A stretch of DNA of 64,000 nt, taken from assembly GCA_964247055.1 (NCBI GenBank), contig OZ176052.1, forward strand, positions 11,346,001 through 11,410,000, in the 5' to 3' direction. Under the pieces are notes generated by a model. The model had not been told where the DNA came from. It was given only the letters and a program-made list of their open reading frames with translations, and did not search any database. Each line of letters begins with the position of its first letter. Positions within the stretch are counted from its first letter, which is position 1. Shown piece by piece: positions 24,553 to 37,300 of the stretch. The position numbers and the translations under genes are program-made. This DNA comes from Paragordius varius. Taxonomy: Eukaryota > Nematomorpha.

Positions 24553-26716
24553 ATGCATATTTCACATAAGTATATATCATATATTATTTTAAACTTTTTA
24601 TGTTGGCAATTTCATGGTGCCATAAATTATGAATCCAATATCATACCTAAATATGGACAGCCCTTGTTAAATGTCTCAAAAACATCAAAACTTGCCAAAA
24701 TGTTGGCCAGTGAAAAAAGAGTTCGGTTAAAAATAGATTATTCAGACAACACTTATGATCCAAGTTCCGATAATTCTCTTTCAACTGCTTCCCATCATTA
24801 TTCCAGGGTGCATTTTGCCTGTGATGGACGCAGTAACGGCGACCGTGACACGGTGAAAAAATGTAAATTACCAGCATGCAAATGTCAGGATGCTAAAATC
24901 CCCAATAACCTCCCGGTTGCACGAATACCCCAATTCGTTATGCTTACGTTTGATGATGCCATAAATTCAGAGAACTTTGATCTCTATCTAAATCTATCAC
25001 GGGCCCGTATAAATCCTAACGCTTGTCCAGCCCAATTCACATTTTTTGTCAGTCATGAATGGACAAACTATCAAATGGTAGCTTACTTGTATGATATGGG
25101 ACATGAGATCGCTTCGCATTCTATAACGCACAGAACACCTCAAACATGGTGGAAAGATGCAAGTGCTGCGGATTGGAAAGACGAAATAGCTGGACAGAGG
25201 AAGATAATTAGCGAATTGGCCAATATACCTTTGCAAGATATCAAGGGGATGAGAGCACCCTTTCTACAAATCGGGGGTAACCGTCAATTCAGCACGCTCC
25301 AGAACGAAGGATTCGAATGGGACTCTTCGCTCCCAACGCGTAAAAATGAGCCACCACTTTGGCCTTTTACATTGCATGAACCACCCTATGATTGCCAAAT
25401 ACCACCATGTCCGACTATGCCATTTGGTAATATTTTTTTACATTTTTAAACAAAAAAAATATAATAATTGTAAGGAGCCCTGATATGAAAGAGTTAATCT
25501 ATTTTGTTACCCTTATTGATTATTATTATTATGCGGACTAAAAAAACCTAAAAATACGATAAAAATGAAACAAACTCTCGGGCATAGTGTCCATAGGACA
25601 AATGATAATCTTTTTGAGAAATTAAAAAAATGTTTTTATGGATCAGATACTTTCTAATTTATAAAATATCAATGATATTTAGATATATGGGAAGTTCCAA
25701 TGGTGGATTACCTGGATAGCTATGAAAGTTTATGTGCTATGGTAGATCAATGTTCTCTCACCTCTGATAATGCCGAAGTTATTTTCGAATTTATGGGCGA
25801 AAACTTTTTGAGACACTACGCTAGTAACAAGGCTCCATTTCCCATTTTCATGCACTCAGCATGGTTGACCAACAATGAGGAACGGAAACGTGGTTTCTTT
25901 AAATTCCTTGACACGATAGCCAAATTAGAAGATGTTTACCTCGTGAGTATATCACAAGTTTTATCGTGGATAAAAAATCCGAAAACGATTGACGAAATGA
26001 AGGCCGTTGGTGAATCTCCTATTCACGATAACTTGGAAACAAAAGTTAGGGATTATTCATCGGATGCAAGGGGGCACCATAATAGAAAAGCGTCAATTAA
26101 ATCGGTCGTATATCCTTTGCCTTACAATGATATTCAAACCTTTGCACATAACAAAGTAAATTCTCACCAAACAGATTTAGGCGCTCTAAAATCAACTACG
26201 AATTATAACGATAAGATGGACAATACTACCATTTTTATATTACCGAAAACGAATAAAAAAATTAATCGAAGCAAAAGAGGAACAGAAATGATCCCAGCCG
26301 CCGATGATTATGACATAGGAAACATTGATGATCGGGATTTCATAACACTTTATCCGTACTGTGGCATAGGTGTGCGAAAACCCCTATCAGTTACGCAATG
26401 TAAGGTCAAGAAATATACCGAATGCTTTTATCAAGGCAAATCGTTGTCAGTTAGTGGAACTGATAACAATGCAAATGATTCTGATCTTCTAACAGGATCT
26501 CAATCAACTTCTCATTACCTACAATCATGTGCCAAAGAATGTCCACTAATATATCCCTGGTTGTCACAACAGCCGAATGAAAACAATATAGTTGATGCCG
26601 ATGGAGAAACAAATAAAGACAACCACGGTGATAACGATTATTTGGATTATAGGAAAAGAAAATATTTTGAGGTAATTTATAATTTTATCGTTCATCTTGA
26701 TAATATTGAAAATTAG
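24553..26716 (+). CDS. Chitin-deacetylase-like protein (CE4 module, catalytic site intact)
   Basis: Exons 24553-25426 and 25683-26716 join in phase. The start ATG opens a signal peptide (YISYIILNFLCWQF), so the protein is secreted. The Cys motif CKLPACKC leads into a polysaccharide-deacetylase (CE4) domain. Motif 1 is LTFDDAI with both aspartates, motif 2 is HSITH with both zinc histidines, and RAPFL, a DSS motif and MHSAW follow. This predicts a metal-dependent N-deacetylase acting on chitin or a similar polysaccharide. The C-terminal half has a basic KRG site, a Cys-rich ending and an acidic/Asn-rich tail. If the frame is read to the TAG at 26716 the protein has 635 residues; alternatively a GTAATT donor at 26672 may join it to the downstream module at 32015 (see findings). 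Confidence 0.88.
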
Positions 26717-27067
26717 CGTTAAGGCTTTTGGTCAATATTCCGTTGTGTCTTAATAATTTTTTTCCAATTGAGAAAGTATGGGTTAAAAATAAAGGTGTAT
26801 TTTAACAAATTTATCAATAAATACCAACTTCCAAAAAATTGGAGTTAGGCTGCATTTGAAGCAAAAACTAGATTTTCTTAAAACAATTTATTAAAAAATT
26901 AGCTAGAAAATGCTTTGCAAAAATGGTAATTTAGTTGAAAAAAAAACATTATACATATATTCTTCTATTTATTTGAGCAATGTTGAGCATCTAATAATAA
27001 TTGTTTTAATTAATAAAATATAATTCCCAATAATTGTATAAATGCGATCAAATATAGATTAAAGCAT
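26717..27067. other. Short gap, nothing seen
   Basis: About 350 A+T-rich bases between the first deacetylase module and the Rap1 gene, with no signal recognised. It may be intronic if the two deacetylase modules form one gene. Confidence 0.4.
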
Positions 27068-28502
27068 TTAGTTATCTATCGACCTATTATAAATTTTTAG
27101 CATATTTTCTTTGATACCAGGTGGTAGTTTATCTATAATATCGTGAAAATTAGTATCTTCTAATTTTTCATTAAAATAAGATTGTAAGATAGACTCCAAA
27201 ATTTGATGCCAAGAAATAACATTACTGCTTTTTTCCAATTCGTCTAACATTGCAGGAGGTAGCAGATCTCTATTTTTTTTGTCAAAATATTCAGCCATTT
27301 GCTTCGTTATTTGCACTGGTTTAAGGTCTTCTGGTTCTTGTTTTATATCTATAAAAATTAAGCATGTGCCTTAAATTATATGATAAATATAGTTAAAATG
27401 ATTATGATCCATAATCTAGAAATTTGTCAAATGTTTTCCCTAACATAATGCGCATGGTATTTATAGATTATGATTCATAAAATAAAGTATATAAAAAAAT
27501 ATTACTTAAATAAAATGATTAATTTAGTATTGAAGCTACTATCTATATCTATGGCTACTGTCACCATCTTTTTTGACATTTAGCAAAATTAGAATAGTCT
27601 ATTCCCTTATGGGGGTAGTTTTATATCCCAGAGTTGAAATTATCTTTAAAAGTATTTGTTTTAAGCTGAATTAAAAAACATGCTTTCTTTAGCATTTTTG
27701 GCGCTTATATATATTTTTTTAAAAATGTAAAAAAATCTTCATCTCAAACTTTTTTGCTGCCATTTATAAAATTTTTAAATCACTAATGCAACAGGCAAAT
27801 AAATGTATATAAGGTTAGAGAATGTAAAAAATTAATTATGAAAAGCGTTTAGCCTATATTTTACCAACAAATACTAATTTATTTTGCTTTTATTAAGGGT
27901 AATATAAGAATAGATTTTAAACCTTATAGCTAATTAGTAAAATATGTCTATTTATTACCATATTAAACTAATTAAACATTTAGTCTCAAATTTATAGACA
28001 CGATTTAAAAATGTTGCGACTGAATTATTTGTATCATATATTCAGGCAAATTTATTAATTTTAAATAAAAGAACATACCATTCAAAGACAATTCTGAATA
28101 ATTTGATAATGTTTTATGATTTAATCTATAAATATAATATGAAAAACTTTGTCGGTTCAATTTTTGCGTCACTGTCTTCTATAATAAATATAATTTACCA
28201 TCTTCTTCTTTAAAAATTGTGTTTGCTAGTTGAATATATTGATTAAATTTGGGTTTAAGAGAATATAAGTCAAGATTCTTCAATATAATTTTGAAAAAAT
28301 GTGTTCGCATGGATTGTGCGCTATGTGGTGTTATTTTAAGTTGGCTCATTGTCTCCCAAAGTTCATTACCATGGCAATTAAATATCTCCTTGTTTCGTAA
28401 AATATAAACAATAATAGCCATATCTTCATTTTTATTGTAATGTTTTCGTTTTTTTCTTTTTGGACTTATTCGGTTCTTCATGTATAACGAGAGCGATTTC
28501 AT
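27068..28502 (-). CDS. TERF2IP: TERF2IP/Rap1-like telomere-associated Myb protein
   Basis: Rap1 is the TRF2-interacting shelterin subunit in vertebrates and also acts in transcription. Exons 28199-28502, 28079-28171 and 27068-27348 join in phase (27-nt and 730-nt introns) to 225 residues. The first exon holds the Myb-like domain: KNEDMAIIVYI aligns with human ADDVAILTYV, GNELWETM with GNALWKAM, and ITPHSAQSM with LTQHSWQSL. No BRCT domain precedes it; either a 5' exon is missing from this model or the protein is truncated relative to the 399-residue human one. The C-terminal exon is helical and acidic with an IKQEP SUMO-like motif; I could not confirm an RCT domain. The 730-nt intron contains a MITE fragment. 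Confidence 0.75.
27600..27880. repeat. MITE-like repeat, family 2 fragment
   Basis: Contains GGGTAGTTTTATATCCCAGA (27614) and the block ending TTTTTTGCTGCCATTTATAA (~27755), both seen in other family-2 copies. It lies within the Rap1 intron. Confidence 0.6.
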
Positions 28503-28876
28503 ATGTTAATATTTCAACTCAACACTTCGATATAAAAGTGTAATTAACCCTATGTTTATTTTGATTATTATTATTATATACAAAACTTTTGTGGTAGTTT
28601 TCTGTCCCATCGCGATTTAGTTCGATAATAATAAACAGAATATTTTTTAAAACTTATTCAACGATAAAATTTATATTATATTTTTTGATTTCTAAAAAGC
28701 TATAGAATGCCAGCAACTAGAAAAATTTTCATCCATTCAAATTAGACAGGGGTTAAATTGGTGAATTGTAAACCAATTCCCCAAATTCACTGAAGTTTAT
28801 TTTTTACAAAAACATAAAATATGTTTTTATTATTATATATGTAAATAAGGTTAACACTTGGATACAACACACTTAT

Positions 28877-29425
28877 TTTAGTCCTTGGATTCAAATTGGG
28901 GTAGTTAAATACCCTAGGCCTGTTTTAAGTGAACTACTTTAAAAAGTATGAAAGGAATCAAAACCATGGCAAAATTTTGCACTTATATAACATTAATAAA
29001 CCGAAATATATAAAAAAATTTATTTAAAAATACTTGATATAAATTATTTTTAGGTAAAACCCAAAGGTAAAAATTTAGTCAACCTGACATGAGTGCATTG
29101 GTTAAATTGAAAAATAATACAAAATAAAGCGCTTTTTCTATCTCTATCAGTGTTAGATGTAATTTAAATAAAAAATTAGCTTTAATTTTACCCTTAAAAT
29201 TAAATGAAGACGATATCCTGCAAAATTTGTAAATGGCGTCCCAGTAGTTTCACATGGAACTTTTTTTTCAAAACAAAATTTTATTTAGATATTTTGGCAT
29301 ATTTATATATTTTATTTGGAAAGCATAAAATTTAAATTGGGTTTCCTTCAGTAGTTTTTTAAAAATCGTAATTCAAATTTTTAGTCTGGGGTATTTAGAT
29401 ACCCCAATTTGAATCGAAGTGTTAA
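28877..29425. repeat. MITE-like repeat, family 1, copy A
   Basis: About 550 bp with inverted termini: TTAGTCCTTGGATTCAAATT at the left and AATTTGAATCGAAGTGTTAA at the right, each followed inward by a GGGGTAGTTAAATACCC-like palindrome. A reverse-complement copy lies at 53287-53800. No coding capacity. Confidence 0.8.
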
Positions 29426-29860
29426 TGTGCTGAATCTACGCACCCTATTAATGCCAATGACAGGGTAATTTTAAAATAGATTATAATCTAAAAAAATTTT
29501 TAATTTTAAATATGATTAAAATCGATATGGGACTGGGACCTTGCTAATACCGAAGATGTCATAAATGTATGAAGTAATTAATAATTGCTTTTGGCCGAAA
29601 TGCTAAAAATGTAAATATTTATAATCAGTCAAATTTAATCCCAATGTTAACCCAGATCGAACTCCTTTAAAATTTTTAATAATAATGTGTAAAATTATAA
29701 ACAGTTATCAAAATTTACTCATATGCAAAATGTAGTTAACGGCGTGGTTCATCCCATTTCCAGCCAAAACTGCATAAAACCGCACCATGCCCCCGGCCTT
29801 TTAATCTGTAAGGCATATATTATCCAACAAAAGACCTTTGGAGTAGTTTTATACCGTAAT

Positions 29861-30300
29861 TTAACACTTCATTGCCTTTTCACTTTTGTATCCTAGTTTA
29901 GCTTATGGGGTAGTTTTGTATCCCAGAGCTCAATTTTGTAAAAGAATTAGTATTTTGAAAGTTATTTTTGTTAAAATTTAATTCACAAACCTTGTTCTCA
30001 TGTAAATATAAAAGCTTATATTTTTTACATTTTTGTGACTAAAATTGAGACAGTTCCAAAATACGATTGAAGCAAACAGCTGATAATTTAATCAAAACAC
30101 AACAATTTTGCTGGTAAAATCAAGCTTGAAAGTTTCTTTAAGTTAATTATTCTCACATAATATATATTTATTGGCATTTTTTTAAAAAAAATTATATAAT
30201 GCGCCTAAAACAAAGTATGTTTTTAAATTCGGCAAACCTTAAATACTTTATAATATATTTAAATATAAATTTCTTTTGCATATAAAACCCGGAGTGTTAA
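29861..30300. repeat. MITE-like repeat, family 2 copy
   Basis: Starts TTAACACTTCATTGCCTTTT and ends AAAACCCGGAGTGTTAA. Internal blocks (GGGGTAGTTTTGTATCCCAG, GCTTATATTTTTTACATTTT) recur in the copies at 49.9, 53.8 and 55.3 kb. Confidence 0.75.
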
Positions 30301-30560
30301 TAACTTATATAATATTTATTAGGTAAATTCGAAAATATGCTATCTTTAGCCTTTTTGCGCATGATATAATTTTAAAATGGCGTAAAATTGTAAAATAATC
30401 CTTATCCAAACTTATTCGCCGCTATTTTTTTTAATATTAAATCGAGAATACAACAGTCAAATAAATGTATATTATGGTTAAAAATGCAAAAAATAACTTT
30501 AATCTTATTCAAAACTCTAGATTTTGGAGTTTTAATTTTTTAACATGCACAAATCCTCCT
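30301..30560. repeat. MITE-like repeat, family 2 fragment
   Basis: Abuts the preceding copy. It contains the CATGATATAATTTTAAAATGGC, TTATTCGCCGCTATTT and CAACAGTCAAATAAATG blocks of the family interior but lacks clear ends, suggesting a partial or nested copy. Confidence 0.5.
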
Positions 30561-32014
30561 AAAAGTCAACACAGACAAAGAGGATAAAATGGGATGAAGT
30601 TTTAATTAGGATTTTGAACATAAATTATTTAAAAAACCATAATTTATTCAATTAGATTTCGGAAATCTAATTAACCGCAGAAATTAGAAAATCGTATATT
30701 TTTTAATTATTTATATTTGGCATAAACAAATTATTACTTAAAGTCCAGAAAATGATTTTTTGCATGCTTTTACTAATTACAGATTTATTGCTTTTTACCA
30801 TTTTTAAATAAGCTCAAAAACTTTACACGGATTACAATGTCATAGAAATTGTATGGAGTCGTCTTTTGTTAACGGTGTGATTCGGGGTCAAATCGTTTTG
30901 ACAATACCCATTTTTCGGAAATCAACTATTAATATAATTAAAAACTTAACAATTAACAATCACAATAACGGCAGAATAAATGGGAAAAATTAACTATAAA
31001 ATATTTATAAAAAATTACAATCAGAAACAAGAAAATATGGGTATGCAAATGAATTACGGTGTTTACTTGATTGACGCTATAGATCAAACCCGACCCCTAT
31101 CATTATAAAATTCCCGAATTGCACAACAAAAAATTACCCTTTTTATATTTTTCATTATCGCGGTTCGATCGGCGCATAGATTGTATAAATAGCGTCGAGC
31201 ATCAGTAAAATTACAAGCGCCAAAGTGTAACCATACAAAACCAAGACGCGCCATAGCGGATCAACACTATAACATACTTAAATGGCCATTTTTTAAATGG
31301 AGCACGATATTAGGGCTTAAAACTGGAGCCAAAGAAACATAACCATTTTCAGAATTTTTTGGTAATTTCTATACTTTCGTTCGTGAGCGTAACAAGGGGC
31401 TCCTTTTAAAATGCATATGTACCAATTCGGCTTCTGGCTCCATGTTCGCTTTTTTAAAATTGAAGTCGTTAGTGGTTATAATGCAACCTCAAATTTATAG
31501 AATTTGAGACATTTCTGAAAAATTATCATTCATTATTATAAAATGTCTCTCAAAGTGATAATAAGTATATTTTTCAAAAAATTATAGTGTTAAATAATTA
31601 AATGGTATTTTTGATCCAATGAAAGCACTTATCCAATAAAACACGGTTACTAAATAATAGTTTGATGTTAGCGAATTGCTATTTTAAATACAAATAGCCT
31701 CTATAATGAGCATTGTATGGCAGAATGATTTTCGCCTCTCAAATTTTAATAGCCATAATATATTCTTGATAAGGCATTCAAAATCATCATTTTGCAAAAA
31801 CTTTTATGTTTATAGATTATAATTATATTTAAAAATAAGGGTCGTTTAAAAATATAAATTCAATGATATTAATATTAAATAATTAATTTTTTTAAAATAT
31901 AAAACAAATGATGTTTATTGATATAACATAGCCACAGAAAATCCATTATTTTTGAACTATATTATTAAGTTCCTTCATAGTTGAATAAAATGCTATATAT
32001 CTGTTTTCAAACAG

Positions 32015-34256
32015 GGAAAAAAACAATCAACCTATGATTTGCTTTCTAAAATATTTAAAACTCGTAATTCCATCAAACAAAAAGAACAACCTATTGAACA
32101 ACCTTACCATAAAAAACGAGGTGCCGAAAAAGCCACTTACCTGCTACCAGAAAGATTACAAAAGAAATATGTCAGTCGGGATGCTTATGAATATCCACAC
32201 GAAGAGCATGACGAAATTTTACCGAAACCCCGTAAAAACTTAGAACCATCAAGGTATCAATCAAGGTTGATTCCCGATAAAAAGGAAGAGAATGGCGATT
32301 ATTCAGAAACTAAAATTGCTAAAAATCGATTCGTAAAGCATTCAAAACCTTCATTTTTTTCGAATCCAATAGGGAACAAAAGAGAGGAAAATTATGATAA
32401 ACATGTAGATAGAGAGAACAAACAAAGCAGATATGAGGATGATGATCTTTATAACGATAAAACTAATAACAATGATAATGATGATTCATATCTCTATGAA
32501 CCGAATAGGAGGCGAATGAGCTGCAAAACATCCAATTGTTATCTTCCATATTGTAACTGTGTCTCAGCTAAAATACCCTTTAAAATGCGAAAAAAAGATA
32601 TTCCCCAATTAATTTTACTTTCTTTTGCGGGTGCCATTAACGAATTAAACTATCCGACTTATCTTAAAATTTTAGGGAACATATCGAATTCGAAATCTCA
32701 CACTAATCGAAAAAAGAGGTCCAAAAATGAAGGCTCAAGGCTGAGACTTAATCCCAATGGTTGTCCAATTGCTGCTACGTTTTTTGTATCTCATGAATGG
32801 ACAAATTATCAAATGGTTCATGATCTTTTCAATAGGGGACATGAAATAGCGTTAAACTCAATCAGGTTGTAATTTATAAAAATTAATAAATATACTGTGA
32901 TATATAATGTGCTTTTCAAATAATGTATCTAGTTATCCGGAACCAAAATGGTGGGAAACTGCAAGCTACGATGATTGGGCCCAAGAAATCGGAGATCAGA
33001 AGAAACTTGTTGCTAATTTCGCAAACATAACGGAAGATGAAATAGTCGGTTTACGGGTCCCCTATTTGATGACAGGCGGTGACAAACAATTCAGGTTTTA
33101 AACAGGAACACGATTTATGAAAATAAAATTTTTAAAAATGAAGTATATAAAATTTGTTTAACCCAGAATGCTTAAAGATTATGGATTCGAATATGATGCC
33201 ACTATTGCGACGGAAAGCATAAATCCGCCAATTTGGCCTTATACTCTCGATTATCCGTCTTCACTGGATGAATGTTCTGCCATAGATTGTCCAACAGATG
33301 GGTATCCAGGAATCTGGGAAATACCGATTATAAAGTACGTAGATGGTTTAGGTAAACTATGTACAACCCTACCAAATTGTCAAATTGAACAGGACGAACC
33401 AAGTAACGAAAAAGATGACAGATACATGAATTATGGGAGTAGGGGGGACGTAGTGAAGGAAAAACGAGATAGAAAAAATATTAAACGTGTGTTTGATTTA
33501 CTTAGCAGTAACTTCCAAGCTCATTATGAAACGAATAAAGCTCCATTTCACCTAGCAATTTATTGGGAATGGTTAATGCCTCATAATGATGGTCACGCCC
33601 CTGAAGAGGATACGGATGAAAGCAGCAAAAATGTCGAGGAGAAAAAACGAAAAAAGCGAGATAATGGAAAGTATGGAGATGATGCACCCAAATACTATGA
33701 TGCAGTTGAAGCGAACAACAATGGTGATGATGGTTATGGACAAGATGGTTCATCTAAAAAATCCAATACGCACAACTCTCACCATAGAGACAAAGACACA
33801 CCTGAGTCTGATTACAACGATCATGGATCAAGCCATTCAAAAAATGTCAATCTCGAAGCTTTGCTCCAATTTCTCGATCTAATAAGTACGATGGATGATG
33901 TCTACATTGTGACACATAAAGATGCTATTACCTGGATGAAAAACCCACTTGATATTGAGAATTTAGCTAACCCTACATCTTTTTTGAGGAAGCAACAAGG
34001 ACTTAGGAAACAATATAATGGTTACCATCATCAAAATAAAAAGTTACTTGACGATGCCATTGAAAATAGCGGTCCTTGGATGTGTAAAAGAGCCCTGAAT
34101 TATGGGAGAAACGATTTTCACGATAATAATGTTCATTGCACCGTGAAAGAATATACGAATTGCGCTTATGATACGGAACGCGGATTAAAATACTTTTTCC
34201 CGTGCGGTGAATGCCCAGCCAATTATCCATGGACAAAAAATCCACTGGGTCTTTAA
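32015..34256 (+). CDS. Chitin-deacetylase-like module 2, catalytic residues lost
   Basis: Exons 32015-32865, 32933-33094 and 33167-34256 join in phase (introns 67 and 72 nt). The first exon begins directly after an acceptor (TTTCAAACAG) in phase 0 with no signal peptide, so an upstream exon is needed. Overall similarity to the neighbour is clear: FFVSHEWTNYQMV, RGHEIAL and PPIWPYTLDY. The catalytic positions are replaced: motif 1 reads SFAGAI instead of TFDDAI, the zinc pair reads NSISY instead of HSITH, and the late His is lost (AIYWEW). R and P of motif 3 (RVPYL) remain. It should bind polysaccharide at most. The chain also has long acidic/basic low-complexity linkers rich in dibasic sites. 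It could be an independent gene or the second half of one two-module gene. Confidence 0.87.
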
Positions 34257-34392
34257 CGAGGAAAACATTTTTACTCAAAATAAAAATAGCAATTATATAC
34301 AAAAGCATTTGATTATTATGTAACATTTATTTAAATTGTAAATTTATTTTATAATAAATATTTAATTTGCTATATCAAGTATATTAATTATA

Positions 34393-37300
34393 TTAATGCA
34401 CATTTTTTAGAGCCGCATGGCCAGTACTTTTGATATGATCAAATAATTTGTTTCTGGATTGAAAAGTTTCAGAACAAATTTTGCAACATAATTCTTTTGA
34501 TTTTGATTTTACTTTTGTTTTTTGTTTTAGATTGGTATTAATTTTTGTTTTGTTGTTGGTTGACATTGGTTTATCAACATGGCCAATAATGGGAGTATCA
34601 TTTATATGTCCGTTTGTGACTAGACGTTTTTCACTATGTAAAAATAAATTTAAAAGTCACAAAATACTGTCCACAAAGATAATTAAATATAAAATTCCAA
34701 ACTTACAAATCTTGAGCCATATTAGTATGATGATTAATTTTCGGAATTGTTTCCGATAAATTTTCCGCTTCTCCACTAAAGGTTTTATCGTGTTGTTGTG
34801 TGGCTGTTTTATCATAACTTATCTCAAACTGATTCGAAAACATTGTTTTTTTGGCAGCATCTTTGTTATCAATTGACTCATGTAGCAATGAATTTTCATT
34901 TTCAGTAATAACGTTTTCATTGATCAAAAATTTCCTACGCTCTCGATGTTTACGGCTATTTTCGTGATTTTTGAAGGAAGACACAGTTTTGAACAACTTA
35001 TTGCATGCCAGACAATATAGGGTAGCTTTTGCGTCTAGAAATTGATATTTTTAACAAATCGGATTTTTATTGTGACATATATTGATAAAACTATTATAAT
35101 AGAAGAAACCCAAATTTGTAAAATAACTTCAATTGGTATTATTGTCATTGTATTATATATTAAGCATAATCCTTGGCATAAAACACAATAAAATGTATTC
35201 TTATAATTTTTCACCATGCATAAAAGCAATTACAATTGGACAAGAGGTTTTATTACAAACTTTTCATATTGTACAGAAAAATAATTATTAATGGCACTTG
35301 GCACCGGTTCATTTTATATTGAAATATGACAAAAGTAAATTAACAAAACAATAATGATTACCACGAAAAAAAGGAGGACCTAAATGGGCTAAACTTTAAG
35401 AGTCGAATAAAATCAACATCTTTTTACCCTAGTTATACATATATATACAGTTTATAGTCTCTTTTTTCCTTTTTTATTAAAGGGTAAGGACTTAAATTTG
35501 TATCCGGACATGTGAAGGCTTTAACACTCGCCTGCCCAGGGCTGGCAGTGATGATGGAAAAAATGCGTAGTTTCGGGGTTCGAACTCTGGAACGCAGAGT
35601 TTGAGTCCGGCGCCCTACCTATTATACCATCACGCCTAACACAGTGTAAAATACCTGTAAACACATAATTTTTTATATAATGGGTTAGATAAAATGTCAA
35701 TCTTTTATTTTTATGTTTTGTGAAATGTTAATAGACAAAAACTGGCCTCAACTCTGTAAGTATTAGCTAACACAATTTATATAGGTGAACTTATTCAAAA
35801 ATTTTGGGTTTCGGAAAACTTATGATAACTTTATGATAAAATGACCAGCAAAAATAAATCAAAACACAAGTTTTTTTAATAATAAAAATGTTTTACCCAA
35901 TATATCAGATTGATTTTCATCATCATTATCTTTGTTTTTAGCTTTGGAACGGCAATTTAGTGTCAAGTTGTTGATAGTTGAATCAACTTTTTGTATCATG
36001 GATGATAAATCTTCCATCTCAAATTGTGAATCATCAGATGATTGGTCTTCTCCATCTCCAAACATGGCAGTGACGTCACCTTCTAACTGCGCCATCTCTT
36101 GTTCCAACATATGATTGTCAATAAAGGGGGAGGCTGTGTGTTTAACATCATAATACTCTCGCAAGTGTTTTCGTTTTTGTTCCAACAGCTGAGCTTGTTG
36201 CAAAGCTTTTTGTTCAAGTGCCAATTTTTCTAGATATTTCTAAAAATAAAAAAATCAAATTGTACAAAGAATATCAATAGAAGGGATTAACTAGAACCGT
36301 GTTTGTGAAACCGATAGAGTGTATGCATCTAGAAGCCGTACTGATAAAAAGATTTTTTGGTATATCGAATTTACAATAATATAATTTTTAGAAAAGCATA
36401 TTTTTTGCCTGTTTAATAATCAATTTTCCAGTTGACTTTAACAATACCAAATGATAATTGTAAAAAACCAAAAGAAAAAAACAATAAATCGAAACCAATT
36501 TCCAGAAGCTTAACAAAAAATGGTTCTAGATCCAATCCCTGATAATTATAATTTTAGATTGATAAGTTAATTTTTGGACTCAAACGTTCAAACTTTTCAA
36601 ATTTACTATTCCATAAACAATTTTACAATAAAATCGATAAAAATCATGTATAAACCTTTCTTTCAGCAACTCGTAAATCCAGTTTTTTGACAAAAGCCAC
36701 CAATTCTCTTACTTCTTCATTTCTCTTTTTGCGCGCATTTTTGCAAATCTTTTCATGTTCTTTCTCGATTAGACGTGCTATTCGCCGAGATGGTGCTTGT
36801 TTAATCTCTTCTATATTGGTGAGCCATGTATAAGTTTTTTTGGTACAATAGCCTTCCCAATAACTGTAAAAAGGATCAACCACCTATAATAAAGAAATAT
36901 TAAAAAATAATCAAAAAACTTCTTCAAAAGGGCTTGTGGAGTTTCCAAAGAGGGGTATTTGTGTCTCATCAGATTTATCGCAAAATGGTTTATCTTCGGT
37001 AGCAATTTGAATAAAAACATTTTGATAAACTTGATAAAAATTCTAGTATATATATACAGGCAACACAAACCTGTGGTACATTGTCTTCATAGCCTTTGAA
37101 ACATTTCAAGTTAAAATATTTGTACACATTCAAAGAGTTTTTTTCGCAAACATTTGAACCTCATAATTATTATGCAATAATGTACCATAAATAATTGATT
37201 CACGGTGTTTGTCATAAAATGCTCTTTCGTGCTGATCAATCAAAATTTCATAGGCCAATTGAACTTCTTTAAATATATGCAAAGCTTGATCAACATTGGA

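Larger units (their letters stand above)
28503..32014. other. Repeat-bearing gap or intron
   Basis: Lies between the Rap1 start and the first visible exon of the second deacetylase module. Holds MITE copies (28.88-29.43 and 29.86-30.56 kb). At 31.1-31.5 kb there is a more G+C-rich patch with TATAAATAG (31184) and ATCAGT (31201), a possible promoter or degraded element. No coding exon was recognised. Confidence 0.5.

Noticed and set aside
33502-33882. Antisense and alternate-frame open frames over the second deacetylase module
   Set aside because: They overlap a frame with clear CE4 homology and correct splicing; they are by-products of its low-complexity linkers.
35558-35636. Functional tRNA-Leu gene
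   Set aside because: A and B boxes exist but the anticodon and T stems do not pair and the long variable arm of tRNA-Leu is missing, so a SINE head or pseudogene fits better.
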